This document shows positions 54,391-62,381 of a DNA stretch of 64,000 nucleotides, one piece after another (within the stretch, counting starts at the first letter, position 1; every line of letters starts with the position of its first letter). The notes under the pieces were generated by a model that was not told where the DNA came from, ran no database searches, and was given only the letters and a program-made list of their open reading frames with translations. This DNA is from Raoultibacter phocaeensis. GTDB taxonomy: Bacteria > Actinomycetota > Coriobacteriia > Coriobacteriales > Eggerthellaceae. Both the position numbers and the translations under genes were made by a program. The stretch spans positions 930,001-994,000 of the forward strand of contig NZ_CABDUX010000002.1 in assembly GCF_901411515.1 (NCBI RefSeq). The letters run 5' to 3'.

Positions 54391-55923
54391 ATGCCTGAAG
54401 TATTATGGTTCGTTATCGGGGCCGTCATCGGTATCGCTCTCGGTTTTGTTATCACGCGCTTCGTCGTGAACGCATCGACGAAGCGGGCAGCGCAAGAGGC
54501 GGAAGGCCTCGTCGCGGATGCGAAGAAACAAGCCGAAACGCTCCGTAGGGAGGCGATCGTCGAAGCGAAGGACGAAGTCCTCAAGATGAAGCAGGATGCG
54601 CAAGCGGAGAACAAAGAGCGTATGCGCGAAGTGCGTACAGCCGAGAACCGCCTGTCGCAACGCGAAGAGTCGCTCGACCGCCGCGTCGAATCGCTCGATG
54701 CCCGCGAGCACCAGATTTCCTCCATGCAAGGCCAGATCGAACGCCGCGAGCGCGATCTGAAAGATGCTGCCGACGAGGTGAACCGTCGCCTCGAGCGCGT
54801 TGCGGGAATGTCTCCCGACGAGGCGAAGGCAGAGTTGCTCGACATGCTCAAAGAAGAGGTCACCCACGAATCCGCCGCCATAATCCGCGATGCGGAAATG
54901 CGCACGAAAGCGGAGGCCGATAAGAAGTCCCGCGAAATCCTCAGCCTCGCAATCCAGCGCGTCGCCGCCGATCATTCGGCGGAAAGCACGGTGTCTGCCA
55001 TCCATATCCCCTCCGACGACCTCAAGGGGCGCATCATCGGGCGCGAGGGCCGCAACATCCGCTCGTTCGAGCAGCTCACCGGTACGAATCTCATCATCGA
55101 CGATACACCCGAATGCGTGACCATCTCGTGCTTCGATCCGGTACGTCGCGAAATCGGACGCGTGACCATGGAAAACCTCATCGCCGACGGGCGCATTCAC
55201 CCAGCGCGCATCGAGGAGATGTTCGGCAAGGCCGAAGAATACGTGAACCAGCGCGTGCAGGAAGCGGGCGAGCAGGCTACGTTCGACACCGGCATCCACG
55301 ATCTGCATCCCGAGCTCGTGCGTACGCTCGGCAGGCTCAGATACCGCACGTCCTACGGGCAAAACGTGCTCAACCACTCGCTCGAGGTCGCGTATCTGAG
55401 CGGTGTCATGGCAGCGGAACTCGGTCTCGATCCTATCCCTGCGAAGCGTGCGGGCCTTCTGCACGATCTCGGCAAGGCGGTCGATCACGAAGTGGAGGGC
55501 AGCCATGCGGTGATCGGAGCCGATCTTGCACGTCGCTTCGGCGAGCGGCCCGAGATCGTCCATGCGATCGAAGCCCATCACAACGACGTCGAACCCAACA
55601 GCGTGCTCGACGTACTCGTGCAGGCGGCTGACGCCGTATCGGCAGCGCGTCCGGGAGCGCGTAAGGAAACGCTCGATTCCTACATCAAGCGCCTTGAGAA
55701 ACTCGAGGAAATCGCCAATGCCCATAAGGGCGTCGAGCGCACGTACGCCATCCAGGCGGGCCGCGAAGTTCGCGTCATGGTGACCCCCGAAGTTGTGGAC
55801 GAGGCTGCCACAACCGTTCTCGCACACGACATCGCGCATCAGATCGAGAGCGAGATGCAGTATCCCGGCCAAGTTAAGGTCGTCGTGATTCGCGAAAGCC
55901 GCGCAAGCGCCGTAGCCAAGTAA
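54391..55923 (+). CDS. rny: Ribonuclease Y
   Basis: Membrane-bound endoribonuclease that starts mRNA decay. 510 residues: N-terminal membrane helix (about 4-25), long coiled coil (about 30-150), KH domain ([19 protein letters not shown]), HD domain with LLHDLGKA at about 356, and the conserved C-terminal region. ATG 54391 behind AAAGGGGGAG. The next gene starts at the base after its stop. Confidence 0.96.
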   Translation: MPEVLWFVIGAVIGIALGFVITRFVVNASTKRAAQEAEGLVADAKKQAETLRREAIVEAKDEVLKMKQDAQAENKERMREVRTAENRLSQREESLDRRVESLDAREHQISSMQGQIERRERDLKDAADEVNRRLERVAGMSPDEAKAELLDMLKEEVTHESAAIIRDAEMRTKAEADKKSREILSLAIQRVAADHSAESTVSAIHIPSDDLKGRIIGREGRNIRSFEQLTGTNLIIDDTPECVTISCFDPVRREIGRVTMENLIADGRIHPARIEEMFGKAEEYVNQRVQEAGEQATFDTGIHDLHPELVRTLGRLRYRTSYGQNVLNHSLEVAYLSGVMAAELGLDPIPAKRAGLLHDLGKAVDHEVEGSHAVIGADLARRFGERPEIVHAIEAHHNDVEPNSVLDVLVQAADAVSAARPGARKETLDSYIKRLEKLEEIANAHKGVERTYAIQAGREVRVMVTPEVVDEAATTVLAHDIAHQIESEMQYPGQVKVVVIRESRASAVAK

Positions 55924-57003
55924 ATGGCCGACCGCTCGCTGACATCGTTCATCGAAGAGGTTTCGGGCGATAGCCATCTCCGGGTCGAAGACGACCTCGG
56001 GGATGGCTTCGTTCGTTTACGGAGCGCCGAAGCAGAGCGAAGGCAGGCGCGCCACGATATCCGCTCGACCGAAGACATCGTGATCGAGATGCTCCGCAAC
56101 GCACGCGACGCCCATGCGCGCAGCATCTTCGTTGCGCTGTCCCGTGAGGGCACACTGCGCAGGATCTGCATGGTCGACGACGGCGACGGCATACCGATAC
56201 CGATGCAGCCCCGCGTGTTCGAACCGCGCGTCACGTCCAAGCTCGATACGATGCATGTGGACAAATGGGGCGTACACGGAAGGGGCATGGCGCTGTTCTC
56301 CATAGCGGAGAACGCACGAAGCGCCTGCGTGGTCGCTTCCGATAAGGGTAAAGGAGCGTCGCTCGCCGTCGAGACGGATCTCGAAGAATTGCCTGAGAAG
56401 GCCGACCAATCGAGCATGCCCGTATTCGGCTACGACAGCGAAGGCGAGCTTCAGATACGGGGACCGCGCAACATCAACCGTCTCGTGTGCGAGTTCGCCT
56501 ACGAGCATCGCTCGTCTTTGAGCGTGTACTGCGGCTCTCCTACCGATATCGCTGCAACGCTGTACGATTTCGGCATGGCGACGGTTTCGTCGAATGCCCG
56601 CGCGTTCGCCACCGACGCATCAGAGTTTCCCGTTGCCAAACGCCTGTGCCTGGCAATCGATCCGGAATCGTTCGCGGAACTCGCAGCGGCAATCGGCCTG
56701 CCCATGTCGCAGCGTTCCGCACGCAGGATTCTCGACGGGTCGATTAGATCGCTCGAGTCGATCGCCGATTCCCTTGTGTTCGAGGATGAGAGGACGGGGC
56801 ACGGAAAAGCATCCAAGCGACACGGTGGCGATGCGCGGGGACTGAGGATCGACGGAGCCGATCTCACCGAGTTCTCGACCGCTTTGAAGACCGCGTTCGC
56901 CGATTTGGCGCAGCGCTACTACCTCGAATCCGACATAGAGCCCGACATCCGCGTTTCACGCGAGGGGATTCGCGTGAACTTTCCCGTATCCAAGCTGCTC
57001 TAA
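55924..57003 (+). CDS. GHKL-superfamily ATPase of unknown function next to rny
   Basis: 359 residues. The GHKL (gyrase/Hsp90/histidine kinase/MutL) ATP-binding fold is clear. The N-box is IVIEMLRNARDAHA with Glu55, Asn59 and Asp62, G1 is DDGDGIP at 85-91, and an F-box-like FEPRVTSK lies near 99. The G2 lid GVHGRGMALFSI is at 116-127. The C-terminal two-thirds match no family I recognise. No HisKA domain, membrane helix or MutL endonuclease motif is seen. The ATG is immediately after the rny stop (TAAATG), so translation is coupled; spoVS follows after 127 nt. Confidence 0.8.
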   Translation: MADRSLTSFIEEVSGDSHLRVEDDLGDGFVRLRSAEAERRQARHDIRSTEDIVIEMLRNARDAHARSIFVALSREGTLRRICMVDDGDGIPIPMQPRVFEPRVTSKLDTMHVDKWGVHGRGMALFSIAENARSACVVASDKGKGASLAVETDLEELPEKADQSSMPVFGYDSEGELQIRGPRNINRLVCEFAYEHRSSLSVYCGSPTDIAATLYDFGMATVSSNARAFATDASEFPVAKRLCLAIDPESFAELAAAIGLPMSQRSARRILDGSIRSLESIADSLVFEDERTGHGKASKRHGGDARGLRIDGADLTEFSTALKTAFADLAQRYYLESDIEPDIRVSREGIRVNFPVSKLL

Positions 57004-57004
57004 G

Positions 57005-57033
57005 TTGCGCGCGCTTTGATTAATCGCTAGAAT
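57005..57033 (+). promoter_or_regulatory. Possible spoVS promoter (TTGCGC-N17-TAGAAT)
   Basis: -35-like TTGCGC at 57005-57010 and -10-like TAGAAT at 57028-57033 with 17-nt spacing, about 100 nt before spoVS. Confidence 0.4.
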
Positions 57034-57130
57034 AAACGTACGTTTGAAAAGCACATATAGCATACGATGGCATATTGACCGCACAACTGAACGCACGTGA
57101 TACGAACTACAACGACCAAAGGATATGCGC

Positions 57131-57478
57131 GTGTCTACCTCATCCGAACACAGACCCGAAACGGGATGCCTCAAGGTATCCTCAAAATCTTCCCCGGCTT
57201 CGGTTGCCGGGGCCATCGCAGGAATGATCAAAGACGGCGTCAGCGTCGAGATCCAATCGGTCGGGGCAGGAGCTGTCAACCAGGCCGTCAAAGCCATCGC
57301 CATATCACGCGGGTTCCTTTCTCCGATCGGCATTGAGATATACTGCATCCCCGCATTTGCCGATATCGTGATCGACGGCGAATACCGCACCGCCATCCGA
57401 TTCACTGTCGAGCCGCGCTACACGCGCGGTGTCCAACGTCCGGCAGAGCAGCAAGACGAATTCGATCTCGACCGATAA
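57131..57478 (+). CDS. spoVS: Stage V sporulation protein S (SpoVS) homologue
   Basis: 115-residue Alba-like small protein. The family core is fully visible: LKVSSKSSPASVAGAIAG, VEIQSVGAGAVNQAVKAIAI, CIPAFADIVIDGEYRTAIRF. The GTG at 57131 is preferred because AAAGGA lies 7 nt upstream; an ATG at 57125 is too close to that site. An N-terminal extension of about 13 residues and an acidic C-terminal tail of about 15 residues flank the core. Named for Bacillus sporulation but present in many non-sporulators, often near rny; probably a nucleic-acid-binding protein. Confidence 0.93.
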   Translation: MSTSSEHRPETGCLKVSSKSSPASVAGAIAGMIKDGVSVEIQSVGAGAVNQAVKAIAISRGFLSPIGIEIYCIPAFADIVIDGEYRTAIRFTVEPRYTRGVQRPAEQQDEFDLDR

Positions 57479-57505
57479 TCAACCGCATTTCGAGGACATA
57501 AGTTT

Positions 57506-58900
57506 ATGCAGCACACGTTTTCAGATACGACGTTTTGCATCCGCACGTTCGGATGCCAGATGAACAAGCACGATTCGGAGCGCATTGGCGGCATGCTCGA
57601 AGGGCTCGGCTCGCTTCAGGTCGACACCTACGAAGAAGCCGATATGGTCGTGTTCATGACCTGCTGCGTCCGCGAGGCTGCCGATGTGCGGCTCATGGGG
57701 CAGGTCGCTTCGCTCAAGAACCTCCCCGTGCGCAGCGCATCGAAGCTCGGCAGGAGAATCGTCGCGGTAGGCGGATGCATCGGCCAGCGCGACGGAGAGA
57801 AGCTCACTACCGCGCTTCCTCATCTCGATGTCGTATTCGGCACGCACAATCTCGGATCGCTGCCGAAGCTCATCGGAGCCGCCATGGAGTCGGGCGGTCA
57901 TCATGTCGAGGTGCTCGATTCTGCAAAGGCGTTTCCCACCGACCTTCCGACTGCGCGAGAGCACGGTTGGGCGGCGTGGCTTCCCATTACCATCGGATGC
58001 AACAACTTCTGTTCCTACTGCATCGTACCCTACGTGCGCGGCAGGGAGAAATCCAGGCCGCTCGAAGACGTCGTAGCCGAGGCGCAAGCCTACGTCGATG
58101 CGGGCGTGAAGGAGATCACGCTGCTCGGGCAGAACGTGAACTCGTACGGACGCGATCTGTACGGCACCCCGCGCTTCGCCGACGTGCTCGACGCCGTGGA
58201 CGATACGGGCATAGCGCGCCTGCGATTCGCGACAAGCCATCCGAAGGACCTTACCGACGAAGTGATCGAGCGCTTTGCGCGCCTGCGCTCGCTCATGCCC
58301 GCGCTTCATCTTCCCGTGCAGTCGGGTTCCGACCGGGTGCTCGAAGCCATGAACCGGCGCTATACCCGGTCGCACTACCTCGGCCTCGTCGAGAAGCTCC
58401 GTGCGACGTGTCCCGACATCGCGCTTTCGACCGACGTAATCGTCGGATTCCCCGGAGAAACCGAACGGGATTTCGAGGATACGTACCGCCTCGTCGAAGA
58501 GGTCGGCTACAACCAGGTGTTCACGTTCATCTACTCCAAGCGAGAGGGAACACCTGCGGCGAGCATGCACGACGACACTCCGCACGAAGTCGTACAGGAG
58601 CGCTTCGATCGGTTGGTGGACCTCGTGCAGGACAAGGCGTGGCAAAGCAACCAAGCTGACAAGCATACGACGGTCGAGATGCTCGTTGAAGGCGCCTCCA
58701 AACGCGACCGTACGATTCTTGCGGGGAAGAGCCCTAAGAACCAGACCGTGCACGCGAAACTGCCCGACGGCGTGAATGCCGACGATCTGGCTGGGTCGAT
58801 CGTGCGGGTTGCGATCGACGAGGCACGCACCTGGTACCTTTCCGGCACGGTCATAGACGGCTTGTCGGCGGCGCGAACGCAGCAAACCGATGCCCGGTAG
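57506..58900 (+). CDS. miaB: tRNA-2-methylthio-N6-dimethylallyladenosine synthase MiaB
   Basis: Radical SAM methylthiotransferase acting on i6A37 of tRNA, the product of MiaA encoded next. 464 residues: auxiliary-cluster Cys in IRTFGCQMNKHDSERI, TCCVREAAD and VGGCIGQRDG, radical SAM CNNFCSYC, then a C-terminal TRAM domain. The FGCQMNxxDSE signature is specific for MiaB. Its stop lies 11 nt inside the annotated miaA start, so substrate-making and substrate-using enzymes are coupled. Confidence 0.96.
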   Translation: MQHTFSDTTFCIRTFGCQMNKHDSERIGGMLEGLGSLQVDTYEEADMVVFMTCCVREAADVRLMGQVASLKNLPVRSASKLGRRIVAVGGCIGQRDGEKLTTALPHLDVVFGTHNLGSLPKLIGAAMESGGHHVEVLDSAKAFPTDLPTAREHGWAAWLPITIGCNNFCSYCIVPYVRGREKSRPLEDVVAEAQAYVDAGVKEITLLGQNVNSYGRDLYGTPRFADVLDAVDDTGIARLRFATSHPKDLTDEVIERFARLRSLMPALHLPVQSGSDRVLEAMNRRYTRSHYLGLVEKLRATCPDIALSTDVIVGFPGETERDFEDTYRLVEEVGYNQVFTFIYSKREGTPAASMHDDTPHEVVQERFDRLVDLVQDKAWQSNQADKHTTVEMLVEGASKRDRTILAGKSPKNQTVHAKLPDGVNADDLAGSIVRVAIDEARTWYLSGTVIDGLSAARTQQTDAR

Positions 58901-59912
58901 CGAAAACGCTCAGGGTCGGCGCGCGCAGTCTTCTGAAAGCCGTACGGTTTTAGGTGGCTCAGGGAAAACGGCTGCTTCGCCTGTCATCTGCATCGTCGGT
59001 CCGACGGCGTCGGGCAAAAGCGATCTGGCGCAAGCGGTTGCGCGCAAGATCGACGGGGAGGTCGTGAGTGCCGATTCCATGCAGGTTTACCGCGGTATGG
59101 ACATCGGAACGGGCAAGGTCATACCCGAAGACAGATTGGTTGCGCACCACGGGCTCGATCTGATCGATCCCGGGAAGCCGTACTCTGCCGCGCTGTTCCA
59201 AGCCTACGCGCGCTCCTGCTTCGACGATATCGCCGCACGCGGCAAGCGCGCCGTTCTCGCAGGCGGCACGGGATTGTACGTGCGCGCCGCCATCGATGAC
59301 ATGACCTTTCCGAAAGGCGAGCAGACGGACAACCCTGTGCGCGAGCACTACACGCGCTTCGCCGAAGAGCACGGCGCCCAGGCGCTTTGGGATGAGCTTC
59401 ACCGCATCGATCCGACAAGTGCCGAACTCATCCATCCGAACAACGTTCGGCGCGTTGTGCGCGCGTTCGAGATGCTTTCCGAGGATAGCTCCTACGCGGC
59501 GCAGCACGAGCGTCTCCAACGGCTTCCGCAGGCCGTTCCGGCCGTGTTCTTCGGACTCGAAGTCGATCCTGCGGTTCTCGCAGCCCGTATCGAGCGCCGT
59601 GTGGACGCCATGATCGAAGCGGGACTTGTCGACGAGGTAAAATCTCTGTTACATCAAGGATTCAGAAGGGGATTAACCGCTCCCCAGGCGATAGGATACA
59701 AGGAGATCGTCTGGGCGCTCGACGGAACCGTAAGCCTCGAGGAGGCGGTCGAGCAGATAAAGACAGCGACGAGGCGCTATGCGAAGCGACAGCGTACGTG
59801 GTTTCGGAAAGACGCGAGAATACGGTGGCTGAACGCCGATGAAGGCGCTACGGCTTCGCTCGCAGACCAGGTGCTTGCTTTCGCATTAGGAGCTGCCGCC
59901 GAACAGAGATGA
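58890..59912 (+). CDS. miaA: tRNA dimethylallyltransferase MiaA
   Basis: Transfers a dimethylallyl group to A37 of tRNA. 340 residues; P-loop GPTASGKSDLAQAV, DSMQVYRGMDIGTGK, AGGTGLYVRA, PQAIGYKEI and RRYAKRQRTWFRKD are diagnostic. The first about 30 residues are polar and not conserved in the family, so the true start might be further downstream; ATG 58890 is kept because it gives the overlap with miaB. Confidence 0.95.
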   Translation: MPGSENAQGRRAQSSESRTVLGGSGKTAASPVICIVGPTASGKSDLAQAVARKIDGEVVSADSMQVYRGMDIGTGKVIPEDRLVAHHGLDLIDPGKPYSAALFQAYARSCFDDIAARGKRAVLAGGTGLYVRAAIDDMTFPKGEQTDNPVREHYTRFAEEHGAQALWDELHRIDPTSAELIHPNNVRRVVRAFEMLSEDSSYAAQHERLQRLPQAVPAVFFGLEVDPAVLAARIERRVDAMIEAGLVDEVKSLLHQGFRRGLTAPQAIGYKEIVWALDGTVSLEEAVEQIKTATRRYAKRQRTWFRKDARIRWLNADEGATASLADQVLAFALGAAAEQR

Positions 59913-59928
59913 GGAGCGCAGGGTATCC

Positions 59929-60858
59929 ATGGAACTCGATTTTGCGAAGCTGCACGGCGCGGGAAACGATTTCATCGTCATTGACGATTTTTCACGCGAA
60001 ATCGAGTTGACGGCGCAGCAGATCGCGTGGCTCTGCGATCGACGCTTTGGAATCGGCGCAGACGGCATCATCCTCGTTCGCCCTTCCGATACACCCGAAT
60101 GTGCCGCGTACATGCACTATATCAACGCCGACGGATCCTTGGCGGAAATGTGCGGAAACGGCGTGCGCTGTTTTGCGAAATACTTGGTCGACCGCCGCTT
60201 CGTTGAAACCAAAGATCGCTTTTTGGCGGCGGATACGAAAGCGGGCGTTCGCTCGATCACCTATTCAGTCGATGAGGCGGGTGCACTCGTCTCGGCTACG
60301 GTCGACATGGGCACGCCCGCCCTCGCCCCCGAAACGGTGCCGACGACGCTTCGAGCGAACGCTGAATCGCCCTGGGGCGAGCCGTGCGTGCTCGATGCCG
60401 TTGTTGAATCGCCCTGGGGGCCGTTTGCGTTCACGTGCGTATCGATGGGAAACCCTCATGCAGTCTGTTTCCTCGACGATATGAACTCGCTGCCCGACGG
60501 GCTGTTCGCCGATTTTACGGATAAAACGCTTGCGACGTTCGATCTTGACCGCATCGGCGCCTATTTCGAGCATCATCCGGCGTTTCCCGAAAAAACGAAC
60601 GTCGAATTCGCCGTGGCAAGCGAAAAGGGAATCGCCATGCGGGTGTACGAGCGCGGATGCAGCGAAACCCTCGCTTGCGGAACAGGGGCCTGCGCTACAG
60701 GCGTTGCGGCATGCCTTTCGGGAAGGGCACCGAGAACCAACGAGGTGCTTTTGCCCGGCGGCGTGCTGGCGATTGACTGGAAGGATGACGGTCGCGTGTT
60801 CATGACGGGACCGTCAGAGGAGAGCTTTTCGGGCACCGTACGGATACCCGACTTGTAG
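59929..60858 (+). CDS. dapF: Diaminopimelate epimerase
   Basis: Converts LL-DAP to meso-DAP. 309 residues; the two catalytic Cys are in MCGNGVRCFAKY and ACGTGACATG, and the substrate-binding start KLHGAGNDFIVIDD is intact. It is followed after 48 nt by dapL, the enzyme that makes its substrate. The final product feeds peptidoglycan cross-links and lysine. Confidence 0.96.
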   Translation: MELDFAKLHGAGNDFIVIDDFSREIELTAQQIAWLCDRRFGIGADGIILVRPSDTPECAAYMHYINADGSLAEMCGNGVRCFAKYLVDRRFVETKDRFLAADTKAGVRSITYSVDEAGALVSATVDMGTPALAPETVPTTLRANAESPWGEPCVLDAVVESPWGPFAFTCVSMGNPHAVCFLDDMNSLPDGLFADFTDKTLATFDLDRIGAYFEHHPAFPEKTNVEFAVASEKGIAMRVYERGCSETLACGTGACATGVAACLSGRAPRTNEVLLPGGVLAIDWKDDGRVFMTGPSEESFSGTVRIPDL

Positions 60859-60906
60859 GATAGACGCGAATCATTCGGCAGTGCGCCGAAACGAAAGGAG
60901 CCGAAT

Positions 60907-62064
60907 GTGAGAACCGCAGCATGCCTGAACCGTATAGCCCCCTACCTTTTCGCTCAGATCGATGCAAAACGCGATGCGCTCGTCGAGCAGGGCGTCGACG
61001 TGATCTCGCTCGGCATAGGCGATCCCGATATGCCCACGCCCGACCATATCGTCGAAGCCATGAGGGAGGCGGTGCGAAAGTCTGAGAACCACCAGTACCC
61101 CGATTACGCAGGATCGCTTGCGTACCGCACGGCTTGCGCGCAGTGGATGGAAAGCCGCTTCGGCGTTACGCTCGACCCGAAGACCGAGGTGCTTGCACTC
61201 ATCGGAAGCAAAGAGGGCATCTTCCATCTCCATACCGCTTTCGTCGATCCGGGCGACTACGTATTGGCTCCTTCGATCGGCTATCCGGTTTACTCGGGCG
61301 GAGCGACGCTTATGAACGCTCAGACGTACTACATGCCCATGCGCGAAGAGAGCGGATTTCTCGCCGATTTCGAACACGTGCCCGATGAGGTGCTTTCCAA
61401 AGCTAAGATCATGTTCATCGGCTATCCCAACAACCCGACCGGGGCCGTGGCCACCGACGAGTATTTCGATCGCGCCATCGCATTTTGTTTAAAGCACGAT
61501 CTTCTGCTTGCCCATGACAATGCGTACAGCGAGATCGGCTTCGATGGATACCGCGCGCCCTCCATCCTTGAGCGGCCGCATGCCATGGAGTGCTGCATCG
61601 AGTTTTTCAGCCTCTCGAAGGCTTACAACATGACCGGATGGCGCATCGGGTTCGCAGCGGGAAACGCCAAGGCCGTATCGGCGCTCGGTACCGTGAAGAA
61701 CAACCTCGACTCGGGGCAGTTCACGGCCGTTCAGGATGCCGCTATTCAAGCTTTGAGCGGATCGCAGCAATGTATCGACGACATGCGCGCGATCTACGAG
61801 CGCCGTCGCGATCTCGTGGTCGATGCGCTGTGCGCCATCGGTGTCGAGTGCAAGAAGCCGAAAGCTACGATCTACGTGTGGGCGAAGGTGCCCGAAGGAT
61901 ACACGTCGGAGTCGTTTGCAACCAAGGTGCTTGAGGAAGCGCACGTCATCGTCACGCCGGGCAGCGGCTACGGGCCGGATGGCGAAGGGTACATACGCAT
62001 TTCGCTCACGACGCCCGACGAGCGGCTGCTAGAAGCTGCGAAGCGCATCAAAGAGATCGGCTAG
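60907..62064 (+). CDS. dapL: LL-diaminopimelate aminotransferase
   Basis: PLP-dependent class I/II aminotransferase, 385 residues. SLGIGDPDMPTPDHIVEAM, QYPDYAGSLAYRTA, FIGYPNNPTGAVA and FFSLSKAYNMTGWRIGF (Lys Schiff base in SLSKAYNMTGWR) match DapL or close relatives. Beside dapF, and with dapA/dapB at 41.6-43.4 kb, the one-step DapL route from tetrahydrodipicolinate to LL-DAP is the best reading. A broad-specificity aminotransferase is the alternative. GTG 60907 is used (AAAGGAG upstream; the ATG two bases earlier is followed by a stop). Confidence 0.85.
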   Translation: MRTAACLNRIAPYLFAQIDAKRDALVEQGVDVISLGIGDPDMPTPDHIVEAMREAVRKSENHQYPDYAGSLAYRTACAQWMESRFGVTLDPKTEVLALIGSKEGIFHLHTAFVDPGDYVLAPSIGYPVYSGGATLMNAQTYYMPMREESGFLADFEHVPDEVLSKAKIMFIGYPNNPTGAVATDEYFDRAIAFCLKHDLLLAHDNAYSEIGFDGYRAPSILERPHAMECCIEFFSLSKAYNMTGWRIGFAAGNAKAVSALGTVKNNLDSGQFTAVQDAAIQALSGSQQCIDDMRAIYERRRDLVVDALCAIGVECKKPKATIYVWAKVPEGYTSESFATKVLEEAHVIVTPGSGYGPDGEGYIRISLTTPDERLLEAAKRIKEIG

Positions 62065-62381
62065 CGAAAGCCTTCGGGCATGTGAACAGGCGCGTTTCGG
62101 CACTTTGCGTTACTCGATTCGCGGGCGGTCCTGAAGGCTTCGTATATTCTTGAGAACGGACGGGCTGGCAACGCATGTCGATAGAGGCGCAAGCACACCT
62201 GTTCTTAATTGTATCTCCATAAGTATCAAATTACCCTTTAATACGGTATCAAGGTATGCAATAATCGTTATGGAAGTGATTACTTAGTTACATAACGCGA
62301 TAAACGATACGAGTTGAAAGGCAAGCGTGTCGGCGTGGTAGAAGCGCAGCGCGCTGGTGCTCTTGAATCGAAGGGACGTAT
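62065..62381. other. Intergenic region dapL-surface protein gene
   Basis: 317 nt without a gene. The first half is GC-rich. About 62195-62315 is markedly AT-rich, with repeated GTATCAA motifs (62223-62229 and 62247-62255) and several -10-like hexamers (AATAAT, TTAATAC) suitable for the promoter of the following surface-protein gene. An 8-bp inverted pair AAGCCTTC/GAAGGCTT lies at 62068-62075 and 62133-62140. No terminator with a T run was seen. Confidence 0.5.
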
